DNA of 64,000 nt from an uncultured bacterium (GTDB lineage: Bacteria; Cyanobacteriota; Vampirovibrionia; Gastranaerophilales; Gastranaerophilaceae). A program made the translations under genes and the position numbers. Positions 17,779 through 26,855 of the stretch are shown in pieces; within the stretch, counting starts at the first letter, position 1, and every line of letters begins with the position of its first letter. The DNA lies in contig CASEYJ010000007.1 of NCBI GenBank assembly GCA_949292175.1, positions 36,564 to 100,563 on the forward strand, written 5' to 3'. The notes below the pieces were generated by a model. That model saw only the letters and a program-made list of their open reading frames with translations, searched no databases and was not told the origin of the DNA.

Positions 17779-18312
17779 GTGTTAGAGCATGGTTATATTC
17801 AGATTTATACCGGAGATGGGAAGGGAAAAACTACCGCAGCTTTAGGTTTGGCTCTACGTGCATTGGGGCATGGTTGGAAAGTTCTTATCATACAATTTAC
17901 AAAAGGTGACAGTGCTACTTCTTATGGCGAAATTATTACCTCTTCAAAATTCCTACCAAACTTGGATGTTATGCAATTTGGTATGGATAGAGTTTGCTAC
18001 TCTCACAATGTTTGCATGGATGACTTTAAAGAAGCTAAAAAAGGTTGGGAATTCGCTAAGAAAGCTATCAATTCAGGCGAATATCAGTTGATTATTTTGG
18101 ATGAAATTAATATTTGTACAGCAATGAACATGATTAAGGTTAGTGAAGTTAAAGATGTACTTATGCACAAACCTGAAAATCTTGAAATTGTTTTGACAGG
18201 TAGATATGCACATCCTGAATTAAAAGCAATGGCTCATCTTGTTACTGAAATGAAACCTATCAAACACTACTTTGATATGGGTGTTATGGCAAGACAAGGC
18301 ATTGAATATTAA
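17779..18312 (+). CDS. cobO: Cob(I)yrinic acid a,c-diamide adenosyltransferase (CobO/BtuR)
   Basis: This enzyme transfers the adenosyl group of ATP to cobalt in corrinoid synthesis or salvage. The N-terminal P-loop TGDGKGKTTAALGLALRA is diagnostic, and LIILDEINI near 110 is the conserved Walker-B-like region. At 177 residues it matches the CobA/CobO/BtuR family. The start is GTG with CGGAGG nine bases upstream. No other cobalamin genes are adjacent; a B12-binding radical SAM protein at 5.5 kb would be one consumer of corrinoid. It ends at its own terminator. Confidence 0.93.
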   Translation: MLEHGYIQIYTGDGKGKTTAALGLALRALGHGWKVLIIQFTKGDSATSYGEIITSSKFLPNLDVMQFGMDRVCYSHNVCMDDFKEAKKGWEFAKKAINSGEYQLIILDEINICTAMNMIKVSEVKDVLMHKPENLEIVLTGRYAHPELKAMAHLVTEMKPIKHYFDMGVMARQGIEY

Positions 18313-18356
18313 GACTTAAGTTAATGTAAATCCTTTTTGTTTCAGAAATGAAATAC

Positions 18357-18383
18357 CGGGCATTCTTTAGAATGCTCGTTTTT
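18357..18383 (+). terminator. Intrinsic terminator after cobO
   Basis: The stem CGGGCATTC/GAATGCTCG (one G-T pair) with a TTTA loop is followed by five T residues, 45 bases after the cobO stop. Confidence 0.8.
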
Positions 18384-18425
18384 ATTATGTAAATGAGAAA
18401 ATTCACATAGACCTAAATGAAAAAA

Positions 18426-19577
18426 CTAATCATGCACAATTGCATATTGAGGGTTTACCGCCAACCATTTGAAAGTTTCATCGCCACTTTCAGGGATATC
18501 CACAACAAATGTGCCACCGTAACGCCCTCTTGAAAATACGATATATCCCTCTTTTGCAAGATTATGAAAAGCTTTTCTTATAGTGTTCGGACTCAAATCC
18601 ATCTCTTTTGATAACTCTAATATTGACGGCAATTTTGAACCTACTTCATAGTGTTCTGCAATCATTGTCTTTATCGCATTTTGGGTCTTTTCGTAATAAT
18701 AGAACGCTGTATCCTTCGCTGGAGCAAATATTGATTTTTCAAGTCTTTCATTATTTTTTGACAGATCTCGAGGAAGTTTAATTACAGTTGTTCCGTATCT
18801 TCCTCGGCGAGCCAAAATTATACCGTCATCTATTAGTGACTTTAATGCATCGTGAATTGTCTTGATACTAACTTTTAAAAGAGAGGACAACTCTGAATGT
18901 GGCGGAAGCTTATCTCCAACTTTTAAATTACTGTCAATATACGCCTTTAAATCTTTTTCTACTTTATCAACAAGAGTACATCTTGCAATTGGCATTGAAC
19001 TTTTTTCAAAATCACTGTATTTTACAATCCAGCAATTATCTTTTGAACCATTTGAATTATGCATTACAACCCCTTGGGCACACAAATATTCCAATGCAAG
19101 TCTTGTGGTATTTGCAGAACAACCGATTAATGCAGAAAGAGTTCTTGATGAAGGTAGCAAATGACCTTCCTTAAGTTTGTTATTAACAATAAACTTCTTT
19201 ATTTCAACTATTGCAATTTCTCTTTTTGACGTCAATTTTCTTAAATTAGCACCCGCAGAACTTCTATCCCTTACTAAAGTACCAATTCTTTGTTTAGATT
19301 CAACGTATCCTAAATCTTCAATATATCTTAGAGCGTTTTGAATTGTCCCGATACTTACACCTAAAAAATAGGCCAATTCACCCTTTGACGGAAGTAAGTC
19401 ATTTACAGAAATATTCCCCTGCTTCAAGTCGCTATCAATCCAGCACATAAGCCACTTTGCAACCCCCATAGCCTTTGAAGAATCTAACACCTTCAAATCC
19501 GGTACGGGATAAAGAATTTCACTCACCTTAATTTTTCTAAGTTCAGATTTCTTAGGAAGAATATATCCTGTCTGCAT
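18426..19577 (-). CDS. Regulator with four tandem GntR-type winged-helix domains
   Basis: The 383-residue protein contains four GntR-like DNA-binding units and no recognisable effector domain. Each unit has an LPS/LPP lead-in, a recognition helix and a basic wing. Unit 1 is at about 45-105 (LPSKGELAYFLGVSIGTIQN). Unit 2 is at about 125-190 (LPSSRTLSALIGCSANTTRL). Unit 3 is at about 210-270 (LPPHSELSSLLKVSIKTIHD, wing RRGRYGTTV). Unit 4 is at about 305-370 (LPSILELSKEMDLSPNTIRK, wing SRGRYGGTFV). The gene is alone, downstream of a terminator and divergent from ychF. It may read extended or repeated operators, or compact DNA. Targets are unknown. Confidence 0.85.
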   Translation of the reverse strand: MQTGYILPKKSELRKIKVSEILYPVPDLKVLDSSKAMGVAKWLMCWIDSDLKQGNISVNDLLPSKGELAYFLGVSIGTIQNALRYIEDLGYVESKQRIGTLVRDRSSAGANLRKLTSKREIAIVEIKKFIVNNKLKEGHLLPSSRTLSALIGCSANTTRLALEYLCAQGVVMHNSNGSKDNCWIVKYSDFEKSSMPIARCTLVDKVEKDLKAYIDSNLKVGDKLPPHSELSSLLKVSIKTIHDALKSLIDDGIILARRGRYGTTVIKLPRDLSKNNERLEKSIFAPAKDTAFYYYEKTQNAIKTMIAEHYEVGSKLPSILELSKEMDLSPNTIRKAFHNLAKEGYIVFSRGRYGGTFVVDIPESGDETFKWLAVNPQYAIVHD

Positions 19578-19752
19578 ATATACACACTACCTATCTTCAA
19601 TTCAGTTTAATAATATATTATTTATAAAAAAACATCAATATTTATTTTGTTAGTATATGAAGAAATATTTACAATTACCCTGCACTTTACAACAGCCCTT
19701 GTTTTAGCTAAAATAAGCTTAAATGTAACATATAAATAAGGAATTGAGTATA

Positions 19753-20847
19753 ATGTTAAGAACTGGTATAGTAGGACTTCCAAATGTCGGAAAATCAACC
19801 CTATTTAATGCATTAACTAGCGCGAAAAATGCACAAAGTGCAAATTATCCATTTTGTACAATTGAACCGAACGTTGGTGTTGTAAACGTTCCGGATGAAA
19901 GACTTGAGATACTTGCAAAACTATGTAAGACTCAACAAATAATTCCAACAGCTATCGAATTTGTAGATATTGCAGGACTTGTAAAAGGAGCAAGTAAAGG
20001 TGAAGGTTTAGGAAACCAATTCTTGCACAATATCCGTGAAGTTGATGCCATAATTCACGTAGTTCGTTGTTTTGATGACCCTAACACAATACACGTATCA
20101 GGGAAGGTTAATCCGCTTGATGACATCAACACAATTAACACTGAACTTGCTCTTGCCGACTTGGCTTCAGTAGAAAAAAGACAGGCAAGAATTGCAAAAC
20201 AAGTAAAAGCCGGCGATAAAGATGCTGTACTTGAAGCAGGAGTTCTCTCTACTTTAACAGATTTATTAAACAAGGGAACTTTTATTAACATAAAAGATAT
20301 CTTTAATGAAGATGAAATTCCATTTGTAAAACAACTAAATCTTATGCTAACGAAACCTGTAATCTACGCAGCGAATGTTTCTGAATTTGATTTAAAAGAC
20401 GGCAACGAATATACCAAACTTGTTGACGAATATGCTAGAAACCACAGTGCAGAAATGGTTATTATTTCTGCAAAAATAGAAGAAGAATTGTGTGAACTGG
20501 GTTCAGAAGCGTTGGCTTACTTAAAAGAACTCGGAATTGATGATAGCGGTATAAACAGAATGATAAAATCTGTTTACCACCTTCTAAATTTAAGAACGTT
20601 TATCACGGCAGGAGAAAAAGAAGTTCGAGCTTGGACTATTCCATCAGGAGCTAAAGCACCGCAAGCTGCCGGAGTAATTCACACAGACTTCGAAAAAGGA
20701 TTTATTAGAGCTGAGATAACACCTTACGAAGAATTTGTTAAGTATGGTTCTTATACAGCATGTAAAGAAAAAGGTGTAACCCGTCTTGAAGGAAAAGATT
20801 ATGTCGTACAAGATGGTGATTTAGTTCACTTCCGCTTTGCAGTATAA
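19753..20847 (+). CDS. ychF: Redox-regulated ATPase YchF (Obg-family GTPase fold)
   Basis: This ribosome-associated P-loop ATPase/GTPase of the Obg family is nearly universal in bacteria. The G1 motif GLPNVGKST lies near residue 8, G3 [17 protein letters not shown] follows the switch region, and a coiled-coil insert ([16 protein letters not shown]) leads to a C-terminal TGS-like domain ([16 protein letters not shown], near 300). The start is placed at ATG 19753, ten bases after AAGGA, giving 364 residues, the usual length. An upstream TTG at 19744 would put the start next to the ribosome site and is rejected. Confidence 0.95.
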   Translation: MLRTGIVGLPNVGKSTLFNALTSAKNAQSANYPFCTIEPNVGVVNVPDERLEILAKLCKTQQIIPTAIEFVDIAGLVKGASKGEGLGNQFLHNIREVDAIIHVVRCFDDPNTIHVSGKVNPLDDINTINTELALADLASVEKRQARIAKQVKAGDKDAVLEAGVLSTLTDLLNKGTFINIKDIFNEDEIPFVKQLNLMLTKPVIYAANVSEFDLKDGNEYTKLVDEYARNHSAEMVIISAKIEEELCELGSEALAYLKELGIDDSGINRMIKSVYHLLNLRTFITAGEKEVRAWTIPSGAKAPQAAGVIHTDFEKGFIRAEITPYEEFVKYGSYTACKEKGVTRLEGKDYVVQDGDLVHFRFAV

Positions 20848-20873
20848 ACATAGTAGAACTTGATTTAAATAAT

Positions 20874-20905
20874 AAAAAATACCGCTTTATTCAAGCGGTA
20901 TTTTT
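20874..20905. terminator. Bidirectional terminator between ychF and pilT
   Basis: AAAATACCGCTT and AAGCGGTATTTT pair around a TATTC loop, with A and T runs on either side. The two genes converge on it. Confidence 0.88.
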
Positions 20906-20932
20906 ATATTTTCTATACATTTATATGTTTCT

Positions 20933-22009
20933 TTATGAATGCGCAGCTAACATACGTTTCAATTCATCAGGACGAGATGTTTTTGAAAGCGCATCTTCAA
21001 GAGTAATCAACTTATCCTTGTACAAATTAGCAAGAGCCATTTCCAAAGTTTGCATACCTAAACCTTGGTTCATTTGAATAGTTGAATAAATTTGTGCAGC
21101 CTTAGATTCACGGATAAGGTTTGCAATAGCCGGAATAACAAGCATGATTTCCTGAGCCATTACACGGCCTTTCTTAGTTCCATCAGGCTGAACCTTAGGC
21201 AACAAAGTTTGAGCAAATACAGCAACAAGAGAGTTTGCTAACTGTACACGAATTTGTTGTTGTTGACCTTCTGGGAATACGTCGATGATACGGTCAACAG
21301 TCTGAGAAGCAGATGAGGTGTGCAATGTACCGAACACCAAGTGACCTGTTTCTGCAGCTGTCAAAGCCAAAGCAATTGTTTCGTGGTCTCTCATCTCACC
21401 TACCAGAATAATATCAGGGTCTTCACGAAGTGCGGATTTAAGAGCGTTTGCAAAAGATCTTGTATCCATACCCAATTCACGTTGGTGAATAATACTTGTT
21501 TTAGAAGTGTGCACAAATTCGACAGGGTCTTCAATTGTCAGAATGTGTTCTGCACGAGTAGAGTTAATGTAATCGATCATTGCAGCCAATGTTGTAGATT
21601 TACCTGAACCGGTAGGACCTGTAACCAAAATCAAACCACGAGGTTTTTCTGCAGTTGTCCTTACGATTTCCGGCAACCCTAACTTATCAAAAGATGGAAC
21701 GACTGAAGTAATCGTTCTGAATGCCGCAGCATAATTTCCTTTGTCCTTATAAAAGTTAACCCTGAAACGGCTTAAACCTTCTATACCATAAGAAAAGTCG
21801 AGTTCCCATTCTTGCTCAAGACGTCTTCTTTGCTCATTAGACAGCATTGGGAATAAAAGATTTTCGACATCTTCTGGAGTAAATGGCGGATAATCCATTC
21901 TTTTCAATTTACCATCTACACGCATTACTGGAGGCAACGCGCTTGAAATATGCAAGTCACTACCGTTGTTCTCTACCAGTTTTTCCAAAAGTTCTTCTAT
22001 TGCAACCAT
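20933..22009 (-). CDS. pilT: Type IV pilus retraction ATPase PilT
   Basis: This hexameric cytoplasmic ATPase depolymerises type IV pili for twitching motility and DNA uptake. The 358-residue protein has an N-terminal PAS-like domain (about 1-100) and the Walker A box GPTGSGKSTT near 133. The Asp box (ILTIEDPVEFVH), a Walker B region (DPDIILVGEMRD) and the His box (VFGTLHT) follow. The C-terminal region carries the motif QEIM, close to the AIRNLIRE of PilT proteins (here IANLIRESK). GAGAGGG precedes the ATG. The small gene before it is probably in the same transcript. Confidence 0.95.
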   Translation of the reverse strand: MVAIEELLEKLVENNGSDLHISSALPPVMRVDGKLKRMDYPPFTPEDVENLLFPMLSNEQRRRLEQEWELDFSYGIEGLSRFRVNFYKDKGNYAAAFRTITSVVPSFDKLGLPEIVRTTAEKPRGLILVTGPTGSGKSTTLAAMIDYINSTRAEHILTIEDPVEFVHTSKTSIIHQRELGMDTRSFANALKSALREDPDIILVGEMRDHETIALALTAAETGHLVFGTLHTSSASQTVDRIIDVFPEGQQQQIRVQLANSLVAVFAQTLLPKVQPDGTKKGRVMAQEIMLVIPAIANLIRESKAAQIYSTIQMNQGLGMQTLEMALANLYKDKLITLEDALSKTSRPDELKRMLAAHS

Positions 22010-22023
22010 TACACCCTCTCATT

Positions 22024-22275
22024 CTATTCTTTAAAATTTATTATTTGATCATTTTCTTGCATTGCGAGTTCTATAAGATTATACGTCATGTAAGCTCCTA
22101 ATGCAACCGCTTTAGGGTCAAGAGATGTATTATTAGCAGCCTCTATTATTGCAGTATTAATCTCTGGATTTTCATCCTTTATATAGTGGATCATTTTCTT
22201 TCTCCAAGCCGGCATATCCTTGAATATCTCGGAAAATGCTGCCGCAGAAATTTCTTCTGTAATAATAGGTAACAT
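22024..22275 (-). CDS. Small hypothetical protein upstream of pilT
   Basis: This soluble 83-residue protein is largely helical, with many acidic residues and alanines (ITEEISAAAFSEIFKDMPAW). No family is recognised. ATG at 22275 is used because AAGG lies five bases before it; the longer frame would start inside the ribosome site. It is 14 bases from pilT and shares its promoter at 22310-22338, so a link to pilus function is possible but not shown. Confidence 0.65.
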   Translation of the reverse strand: MLPIITEEISAAAFSEIFKDMPAWRKKMIHYIKDENPEINTAIIEAANNTSLDPKAVALGAYMTYNLIELAMQENDQIINFKE

Positions 22276-22309
22276 GAACACCTTCTTTTATTTACAACTT
22301 CACGTAATA

Positions 22310-22338
22310 ATTATACGCTATATTACCATTTTCATCAA
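22310..22338 (-). promoter_or_regulatory. Promoter of the small gene-pilT operon
   Basis: On the minus strand: TTGATG (22338-22333), a 17-base spacer and TATAAT (22315-22310). It points away from the recF promoter about 55 bases to the right, so the two genes share a divergent control region. Confidence 0.65.
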
Positions 22339-22380
22339 TCCAGAGAGAAAATAATCATTTGTTTGAAGTATAATTTTCAT

Positions 22381-23490
22381 ATGAAACTAATTAATTTACA
22401 GCTAAAGAATTACAGAAACTGTAAAAATCTTACACTTGACTTAAATTCTAAAAAGATTTTAATAATCGGGAAAAATGCTCAAGGGAAAACTAATATATTG
22501 GAAAGCATATATTTTCTATCAACTTTAAAAAGCCCAAGAACATCAGTAGCCCAAGAATTAATCAATTTTGATACAAATTCCTTAAGCATAAATACAAATT
22601 TAGTAAAAGCTGATACTGAAATTGAACTTGATTATTCGTACAATCGAGAAAAACAAAGAGAACTTAGAATTAACAAAGTCAAAACAACCCCTAAAAATTT
22701 CAAAACAGTTTTAAAAACAGTATTATTTTCAACCACAGACCTATTACTGCTAAGAGGAAATCCTTCAGATAGGAGAGATTGGCTTGATAGGGCTATTGCA
22801 CAAATATATCCGGCATACGATGAAAGACTTTCCAAATATGACAAAATAAGAATTCAAAAGAATAATTGCCTCAAAGACTATCTAAAAACCGGCAATCTCA
22901 ACGAAACATTGCTTGATGTATATAATGAACAACTTGTAATCACTGGCAGCAATATCATATATCTTAGAATAAAATTCTTAAAAGAAATAGAAAAAATTGC
23001 AAAAGAAAAACACAGAATAATCAGTGAAACAGAAGAATTAAAGCTCAAATACGACTGTTCTTTCCTTGGCGAAGAAACTGAATTAGAAGAAATTGTTGAA
23101 AAATTTAAACAATCCATATCAGAAAAAAGAGGAGAAGAGCTAAGGCGAGGACAAAGTTGCACCGGCCCACACAGAGATGATATTCAGTTCTTTATTAATA
23201 ACAACGAAGCAACAAAATTTGCATCTCAAGGACAACAACGAACAATTGTTCTTGCACTTAAACTTTCAGAATTGGATATTATAACTGCCAAAACAGGAGA
23301 TGAACCCATTTTATTACTTGACGATGTTTTGGCTGAGCTAGACGACATTAGACAAAACTATTTGCTTAAATCTATCAATTCAAACACTCAAACAGTAATT
23401 ACATCCGTAGATACAATCCTTTTTGAAGACGAATTTCTAAAAGATGTAAAAATATACAAAATTGAAAACGGGAACGTAAACGCTGACTAA
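22381..23490 (+). CDS. recF: DNA replication and repair protein RecF
   Basis: This SMC-like ATPase loads RecA at gapped DNA with RecO and RecR. Walker A (GKNAQGKTN) is near residue 30, the signature motif SQGQQRT near 285 and Walker B LLLDDVLAELD near 315; a coiled-coil arm lies between. The length of about 369 residues is normal. An upstream in-frame TTG at 22363 is rejected, because a perfect TATAAT at 22369-22374 lies six bases before ATG 22381. This suggests a leaderless mRNA and would put the TTG outside the transcript. The gene's stop overlaps the convergent yraN stop by four bases. Confidence 0.94.
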   Translation: MKLINLQLKNYRNCKNLTLDLNSKKILIIGKNAQGKTNILESIYFLSTLKSPRTSVAQELINFDTNSLSINTNLVKADTEIELDYSYNREKQRELRINKVKTTPKNFKTVLKTVLFSTTDLLLLRGNPSDRRDWLDRAIAQIYPAYDERLSKYDKIRIQKNNCLKDYLKTGNLNETLLDVYNEQLVITGSNIIYLRIKFLKEIEKIAKEKHRIISETEELKLKYDCSFLGEETELEEIVEKFKQSISEKRGEELRRGQSCTGPHRDDIQFFINNNEATKFASQGQQRTIVLALKLSELDIITAKTGDEPILLLDDVLAELDDIRQNYLLKSINSNTQTVITSVDTILFEDEFLKDVKIYKIENGNVNAD

Positions 23491-23837
23491 TAGATAGAAA
23501 TGTTTTTTAAATGCTCAATTCTCAACTCCGGCTTTAAAGTTATCCCAATAACATCAATTCTATATTTCTTAACCGGATTTTCTGCAAGATAAAATTGAAC
23601 ACCCTTACAAATATTCTGAAATTTGCTTTTAGATATAGCCTCAAAAGGAGTTCCAAAATTGTCGGTAGTTCTTGTTTTTACTTCCACAAAAACTGTAACA
23701 TCTTTTTGCCTTGCAATAATGTCAATTTCACAAAATCTTGAATAATGTTTATTACGCTCTAATATCTCAAAACCATTTTTCACAAGATATTCACACGCAA
23801 TATCTTCACCTTCAGCACCTTTCACTCGGTTATTCAT
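23487..23837 (-). CDS. YraN/UPF0102 family endonuclease-like protein
   Basis: This 116-residue protein has the Holliday-junction-resolvase-like nuclease fold of UPF0102. The N-terminal GEDIACEYLVKNGFEIL helix is followed by the catalytic-type motif EIDIIARQKDVTVFVEVKTR, holding the D-x(n)-E-x-K triad. The family is widespread and its exact role is unsettled. AAGGG lies eight bases before the ATG. It follows queF by 15 bases. Confidence 0.9.
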   Translation of the reverse strand: MNNRVKGAEGEDIACEYLVKNGFEILERNKHYSRFCEIDIIARQKDVTVFVEVKTRTTDNFGTPFEAISKSKFQNICKGVQFYLAENPVKKYRIDVIGITLKPELRIEHLKNISIY

Positions 23838-23852
23838 ACAAAAAACCCTTAA

Positions 23853-24752
23853 TTACTGCTTTATTCCACATCTTGCTAAAACATTAACATCAAGTAACTC
23901 ATCAAATTCACTTGGTTCAAAATTCTTACTCCAACGCACCGGAGAAATATCAATTCCACCTCTTCTTGTATACAATGCGCAAACCGATAATTTATCATTC
24001 TCCTCAAGCAAATCAAAAATTCGCTTAAAAATCATCTCGCAACACTCTTCATGGAAATGAAATTCTGAACGAAAAGAGGCCAAGTACTTAACCAAACCTG
24101 ACTCTTTTATATGCCTTTTAGACTTGTAATAAATAAAAACGTCACCAAAATCAGGCTGATGAGTAACCCTACAATTTGATCTTAAACTATCAAAAGTCAA
24201 ATAATATTCTCTATCTGAATCTAAGTTCTCAACAACAAGAAGTTCAGGAGATTCTTTGAACTTATCCACTACAATTTCAGATTCATCAACCAAATCAACC
24301 AAATTCTTGTACTTTTCAAATATCTCAACCCTTCTTACACTATTTTTAAGAAAACTAACCTCGACCGAAGTTTTAAGCTTTTCACTCAAATCTTCCTGGA
24401 TTATTTTCTTACAAATATCTAAGCATTCACCTCTGGATTTTCCAAAACGACTCATATTAAACGAATTTAAATATAACTTCAAAGATTTTGATTCAATCAA
24501 AAACTCATTGTCACAGTTATACTTAAGCTTCATCAAACAAGTTACAGGAAGCCCATTCTCAGTCATTACAGAAAACTCATATGCATGCCAAACGTCCCAA
24601 CCATAAAACGGCAAATCATCATTTTTTATTGAGTATATTCGTCGATTTTCTTCTCTTGGAACCGCAACTAGCAAAGACTTGTCATAAGCTTCGCTACCAT
24701 CAACTTTCTTGCCCAGAAATCTTGAAGCTATTTTATCAGTATTACTAACCAT
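23853..24752 (-). CDS. queF: NADPH-dependent 7-cyano-7-deazaguanine reductase, long form (QueF)
   Basis: This enzyme reduces preQ0 to preQ1 in queuosine synthesis. The two tandem T-fold halves of the long QueF type are visible. The first half has ESKSLKLYLNSFNMSRF (near 89). The second has the nucleophilic Cys in SNCRVTHQPDFGDVFIYY near 195 and FHEECCEMIF (near 230), plus a GGIDISPVRWS segment near 265. At 299 residues it is near the usual long-form length. tgt, which uses preQ1, is at 38.5 kb. No ribosome site is obvious; it is six bases after the symporter gene, suggesting coupled translation. Confidence 0.93.
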   Translation of the reverse strand: MVSNTDKIASRFLGKKVDGSEAYDKSLLVAVPREENRRIYSIKNDDLPFYGWDVWHAYEFSVMTENGLPVTCLMKLKYNCDNEFLIESKSLKLYLNSFNMSRFGKSRGECLDICKKIIQEDLSEKLKTSVEVSFLKNSVRRVEIFEKYKNLVDLVDESEIVVDKFKESPELLVVENLDSDREYYLTFDSLRSNCRVTHQPDFGDVFIYYKSKRHIKESGLVKYLASFRSEFHFHEECCEMIFKRIFDLLEENDKLSVCALYTRRGGIDISPVRWSKNFEPSEFDELLDVNVLARCGIKQ

Positions 24753-24758
24753 AGCTAC

Positions 24759-26090
24759 TTATGCGATTTCCTCATATGCTTCAGGATTGTTGAACAAATC
24801 GTAGTTAATTTCGTTTTCATTATCCGCAATAGCTGCTACAACAACAGCGTCAGATGTGACGTTAACCAAAGTTCTCATCATATCTGTAACTCTTTCTATC
24901 GTGAATAAGAACGCAAATCCGGCAACAAGTTGTTCTGGGCTTAATCCCATACCATTCAAAATAAGAGCGATAGTAATCAAGCCTGCTCCTGAAATTCCGG
25001 CACTTGTACTAGATGCAATAATAGCAAGAAGAGCAATCTGGATTAACAAGAACGGAGTAAGCGGAACACCATAAGCTTGAGTCAAGAAAATAACAGCAAC
25101 AACTTGCAATAAAGCTGTTCCATCCATATTCAATGTTGCACCGAGAGGAAGTACAAAACTTGAAATCTTATGAGAAATACCTCTCTTTTCACAACAAGCA
25201 ATAGTCAAAGGTAAAGTTGCAGAAGAACTTGCAGTACCGAACGCAACCATCATAGCCTCTGCAATTGCAGAATATAACATCCATATTGAAACCTTAGAAA
25301 AACATTTAAGGAAAATAGGATAAACAATAAACATTTGTATAAAGAATCCAAGTGCAAGTACAAATAAATACTTAGAAATACTTGCAAAAATATCCATACC
25401 GAAACTTGTAACAGCAGACGCAGTAAGAGCGAATACACCAGGTGCCGCCAAGAACATAATCCAATCTGTAATCTTCATAGTAGCAGCAAAAACAGATTCA
25501 AAGAATGAAACAATAGGTCTGCTAACATCCCCAACTTTAGCCAATGCAATTGCAAAAATCAAAACAAACACAATAATTGCAACCATATTTCCGTGAGCCA
25601 AAGCATTCAAAGGATTACTTGGTATAAAATCAAGAAACATACTTAAGATATGTCCCTGTTGCTGTGCCATAGCAGTCGCAACAGAAGCCTGAACCTCACT
25701 TGCGGTATTCGCCGCAATATAATGAGCTGCTCCAAGCCCAGGCTTAAAGATTAAAGCTAAAATAGTACCAATAGTCACAGCAGCCACAGTAATTATACCA
25801 TAATAAAGGACCATTTTTGTTCCAAATTTTCCAAGCTGTTTGTTATCACCAATACTTGTAATTCCTATAACAATCGCAGAAACTACAAGAGGAATAACTA
25901 CCATCTGAATAAGACGGATAAATACTTGACCAATAAAATTCAACAAAGATGACAGAATCGGATAAGGATGTGCGTGCAAGAATATCCCTACAAAAACACC
26001 GGCAATAATACCAAAAAATATATGCCAGTTACGCTTCAACCCTAACCCTAAAGCTATGAGTATCTGCATTTGAATCTTTGAATCTTTCAT
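24759..26090 (-). CDS. Dicarboxylate/amino acid:cation symporter (DAACS family)
   Basis: This Na+ or H+ coupled transporter for glutamate, aspartate or C4-dicarboxylates has 443 residues and about eight transmembrane helices plus two re-entrant hairpins. Family motifs are the Ser-rich hairpin ASSSATLPLTIACCE near 280, the Na+ site GATLNMDGTALLQ near 305 and ASSTSAGISGAGLI near 360. The Ser-rich and NMDGT motifs place it in the GltP/DctA/GltT group. The substrate is not decided by sequence. AGAGGAC precedes the ATG, and queF and yraN follow on the same strand. Confidence 0.93.
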   Translation of the reverse strand: MKDSKIQMQILIALGLGLKRNWHIFFGIIAGVFVGIFLHAHPYPILSSLLNFIGQVFIRLIQMVVIPLVVSAIVIGITSIGDNKQLGKFGTKMVLYYGIITVAAVTIGTILALIFKPGLGAAHYIAANTASEVQASVATAMAQQQGHILSMFLDFIPSNPLNALAHGNMVAIIVFVLIFAIALAKVGDVSRPIVSFFESVFAATMKITDWIMFLAAPGVFALTASAVTSFGMDIFASISKYLFVLALGFFIQMFIVYPIFLKCFSKVSIWMLYSAIAEAMMVAFGTASSSATLPLTIACCEKRGISHKISSFVLPLGATLNMDGTALLQVVAVIFLTQAYGVPLTPFLLIQIALLAIIASSTSAGISGAGLITIALILNGMGLSPEQLVAGFAFLFTIERVTDMMRTLVNVTSDAVVVAAIADNENEINYDLFNNPEAYEEIA

Positions 26091-26228
26091 CTTTAATGTC
26101 CTCTTAATTCTATATATAAATACTGTGTGACCTGTATATTATACAATATCCAGCTCAAAATTTCAAACATTCACTGCTTAAATCGATAAAAAATCAACCA
26201 TAAAAACGAGACCAAAACAGACTAGAAA

Positions 26229-26789
26229 TTAGTGACGTGCATGTGAAGGTTTATACAAATCTATAACAGCATCGTATGCATCCTGAGTAACTGAAGTTTC
26301 AGTGAAAGTAGAGTTAAGATACATTACACTGCTAGCATTATTATTCAAGCGTAAACCAATTACACGACCAATAGCCTGCATTGCAATAGCTTCAAGCTTT
26401 TCTGGGGTATATGCAACACCATCTTCACCAACTGTTGATATGTAGATATCAGCATTGTTATAGAAACGATTGCCACAACCTCTGCAACCACCCAATTGAG
26501 CCATACTATGGCTAACTTTATATGGTTTGTCACCCAAAACGTGGTTTACATAGATGACATTGATGTTAGATATTGAAGCCAAATTCTTTGAATATCTAAA
26601 CATAAATCTGACGCTGGACTTAGTGCCCTTTTGCCAATTTTTGAAAGCATTCGTTACTATAACGCTTTCCTCTTGCTTAGGCATATAAACCGTGATGGGC
26701 ATTGTAAACCATCTTGGATACCCATAAGCAAATGCGCTACCTGCAAAAACAAATAATGAAATTAATGTTAATAAAAATCTTTTTCCCAT
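26229..26789 (-). CDS. Secreted matrixin-like protein lacking zinc ligands
   Basis: A signal peptide (MGKRFLLTLISLFVFAGSAFA) precedes a domain of about 165 residues. Its start (PRWFTMPITVYMP, then VTNAFKNWQ and VRFMF) and later part (EKLEAIAMQAIGRVIGLRL, then SSVMY) line up with the M10A matrixin/archaemetzincin-like layout. There the second segment would read HExxHxxGxxH and the last would be the Met-turn. Here all three His and the Glu are replaced (Met, Gln, Arg, Arg). Two CxxC-like pairs (GGCRGCGN) occur near 97. It is probably a catalytically dead binding protein; this assignment is a by-eye alignment. Confidence 0.6.
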   Translation of the reverse strand: MGKRFLLTLISLFVFAGSAFAYGYPRWFTMPITVYMPKQEESVIVTNAFKNWQKGTKSSVRFMFRYSKNLASISNINVIYVNHVLGDKPYKVSHSMAQLGGCRGCGNRFYNNADIYISTVGEDGVAYTPEKLEAIAMQAIGRVIGLRLNNNASSVMYLNSTFTETSVTQDAYDAVIDLYKPSHARH

Positions 26790-26855
26790 ATTATTATTAA
26801 AACTCTAACCTATATTTTTTTGCTACCAAAATACCAATTGTTAAGAAATATTAAC

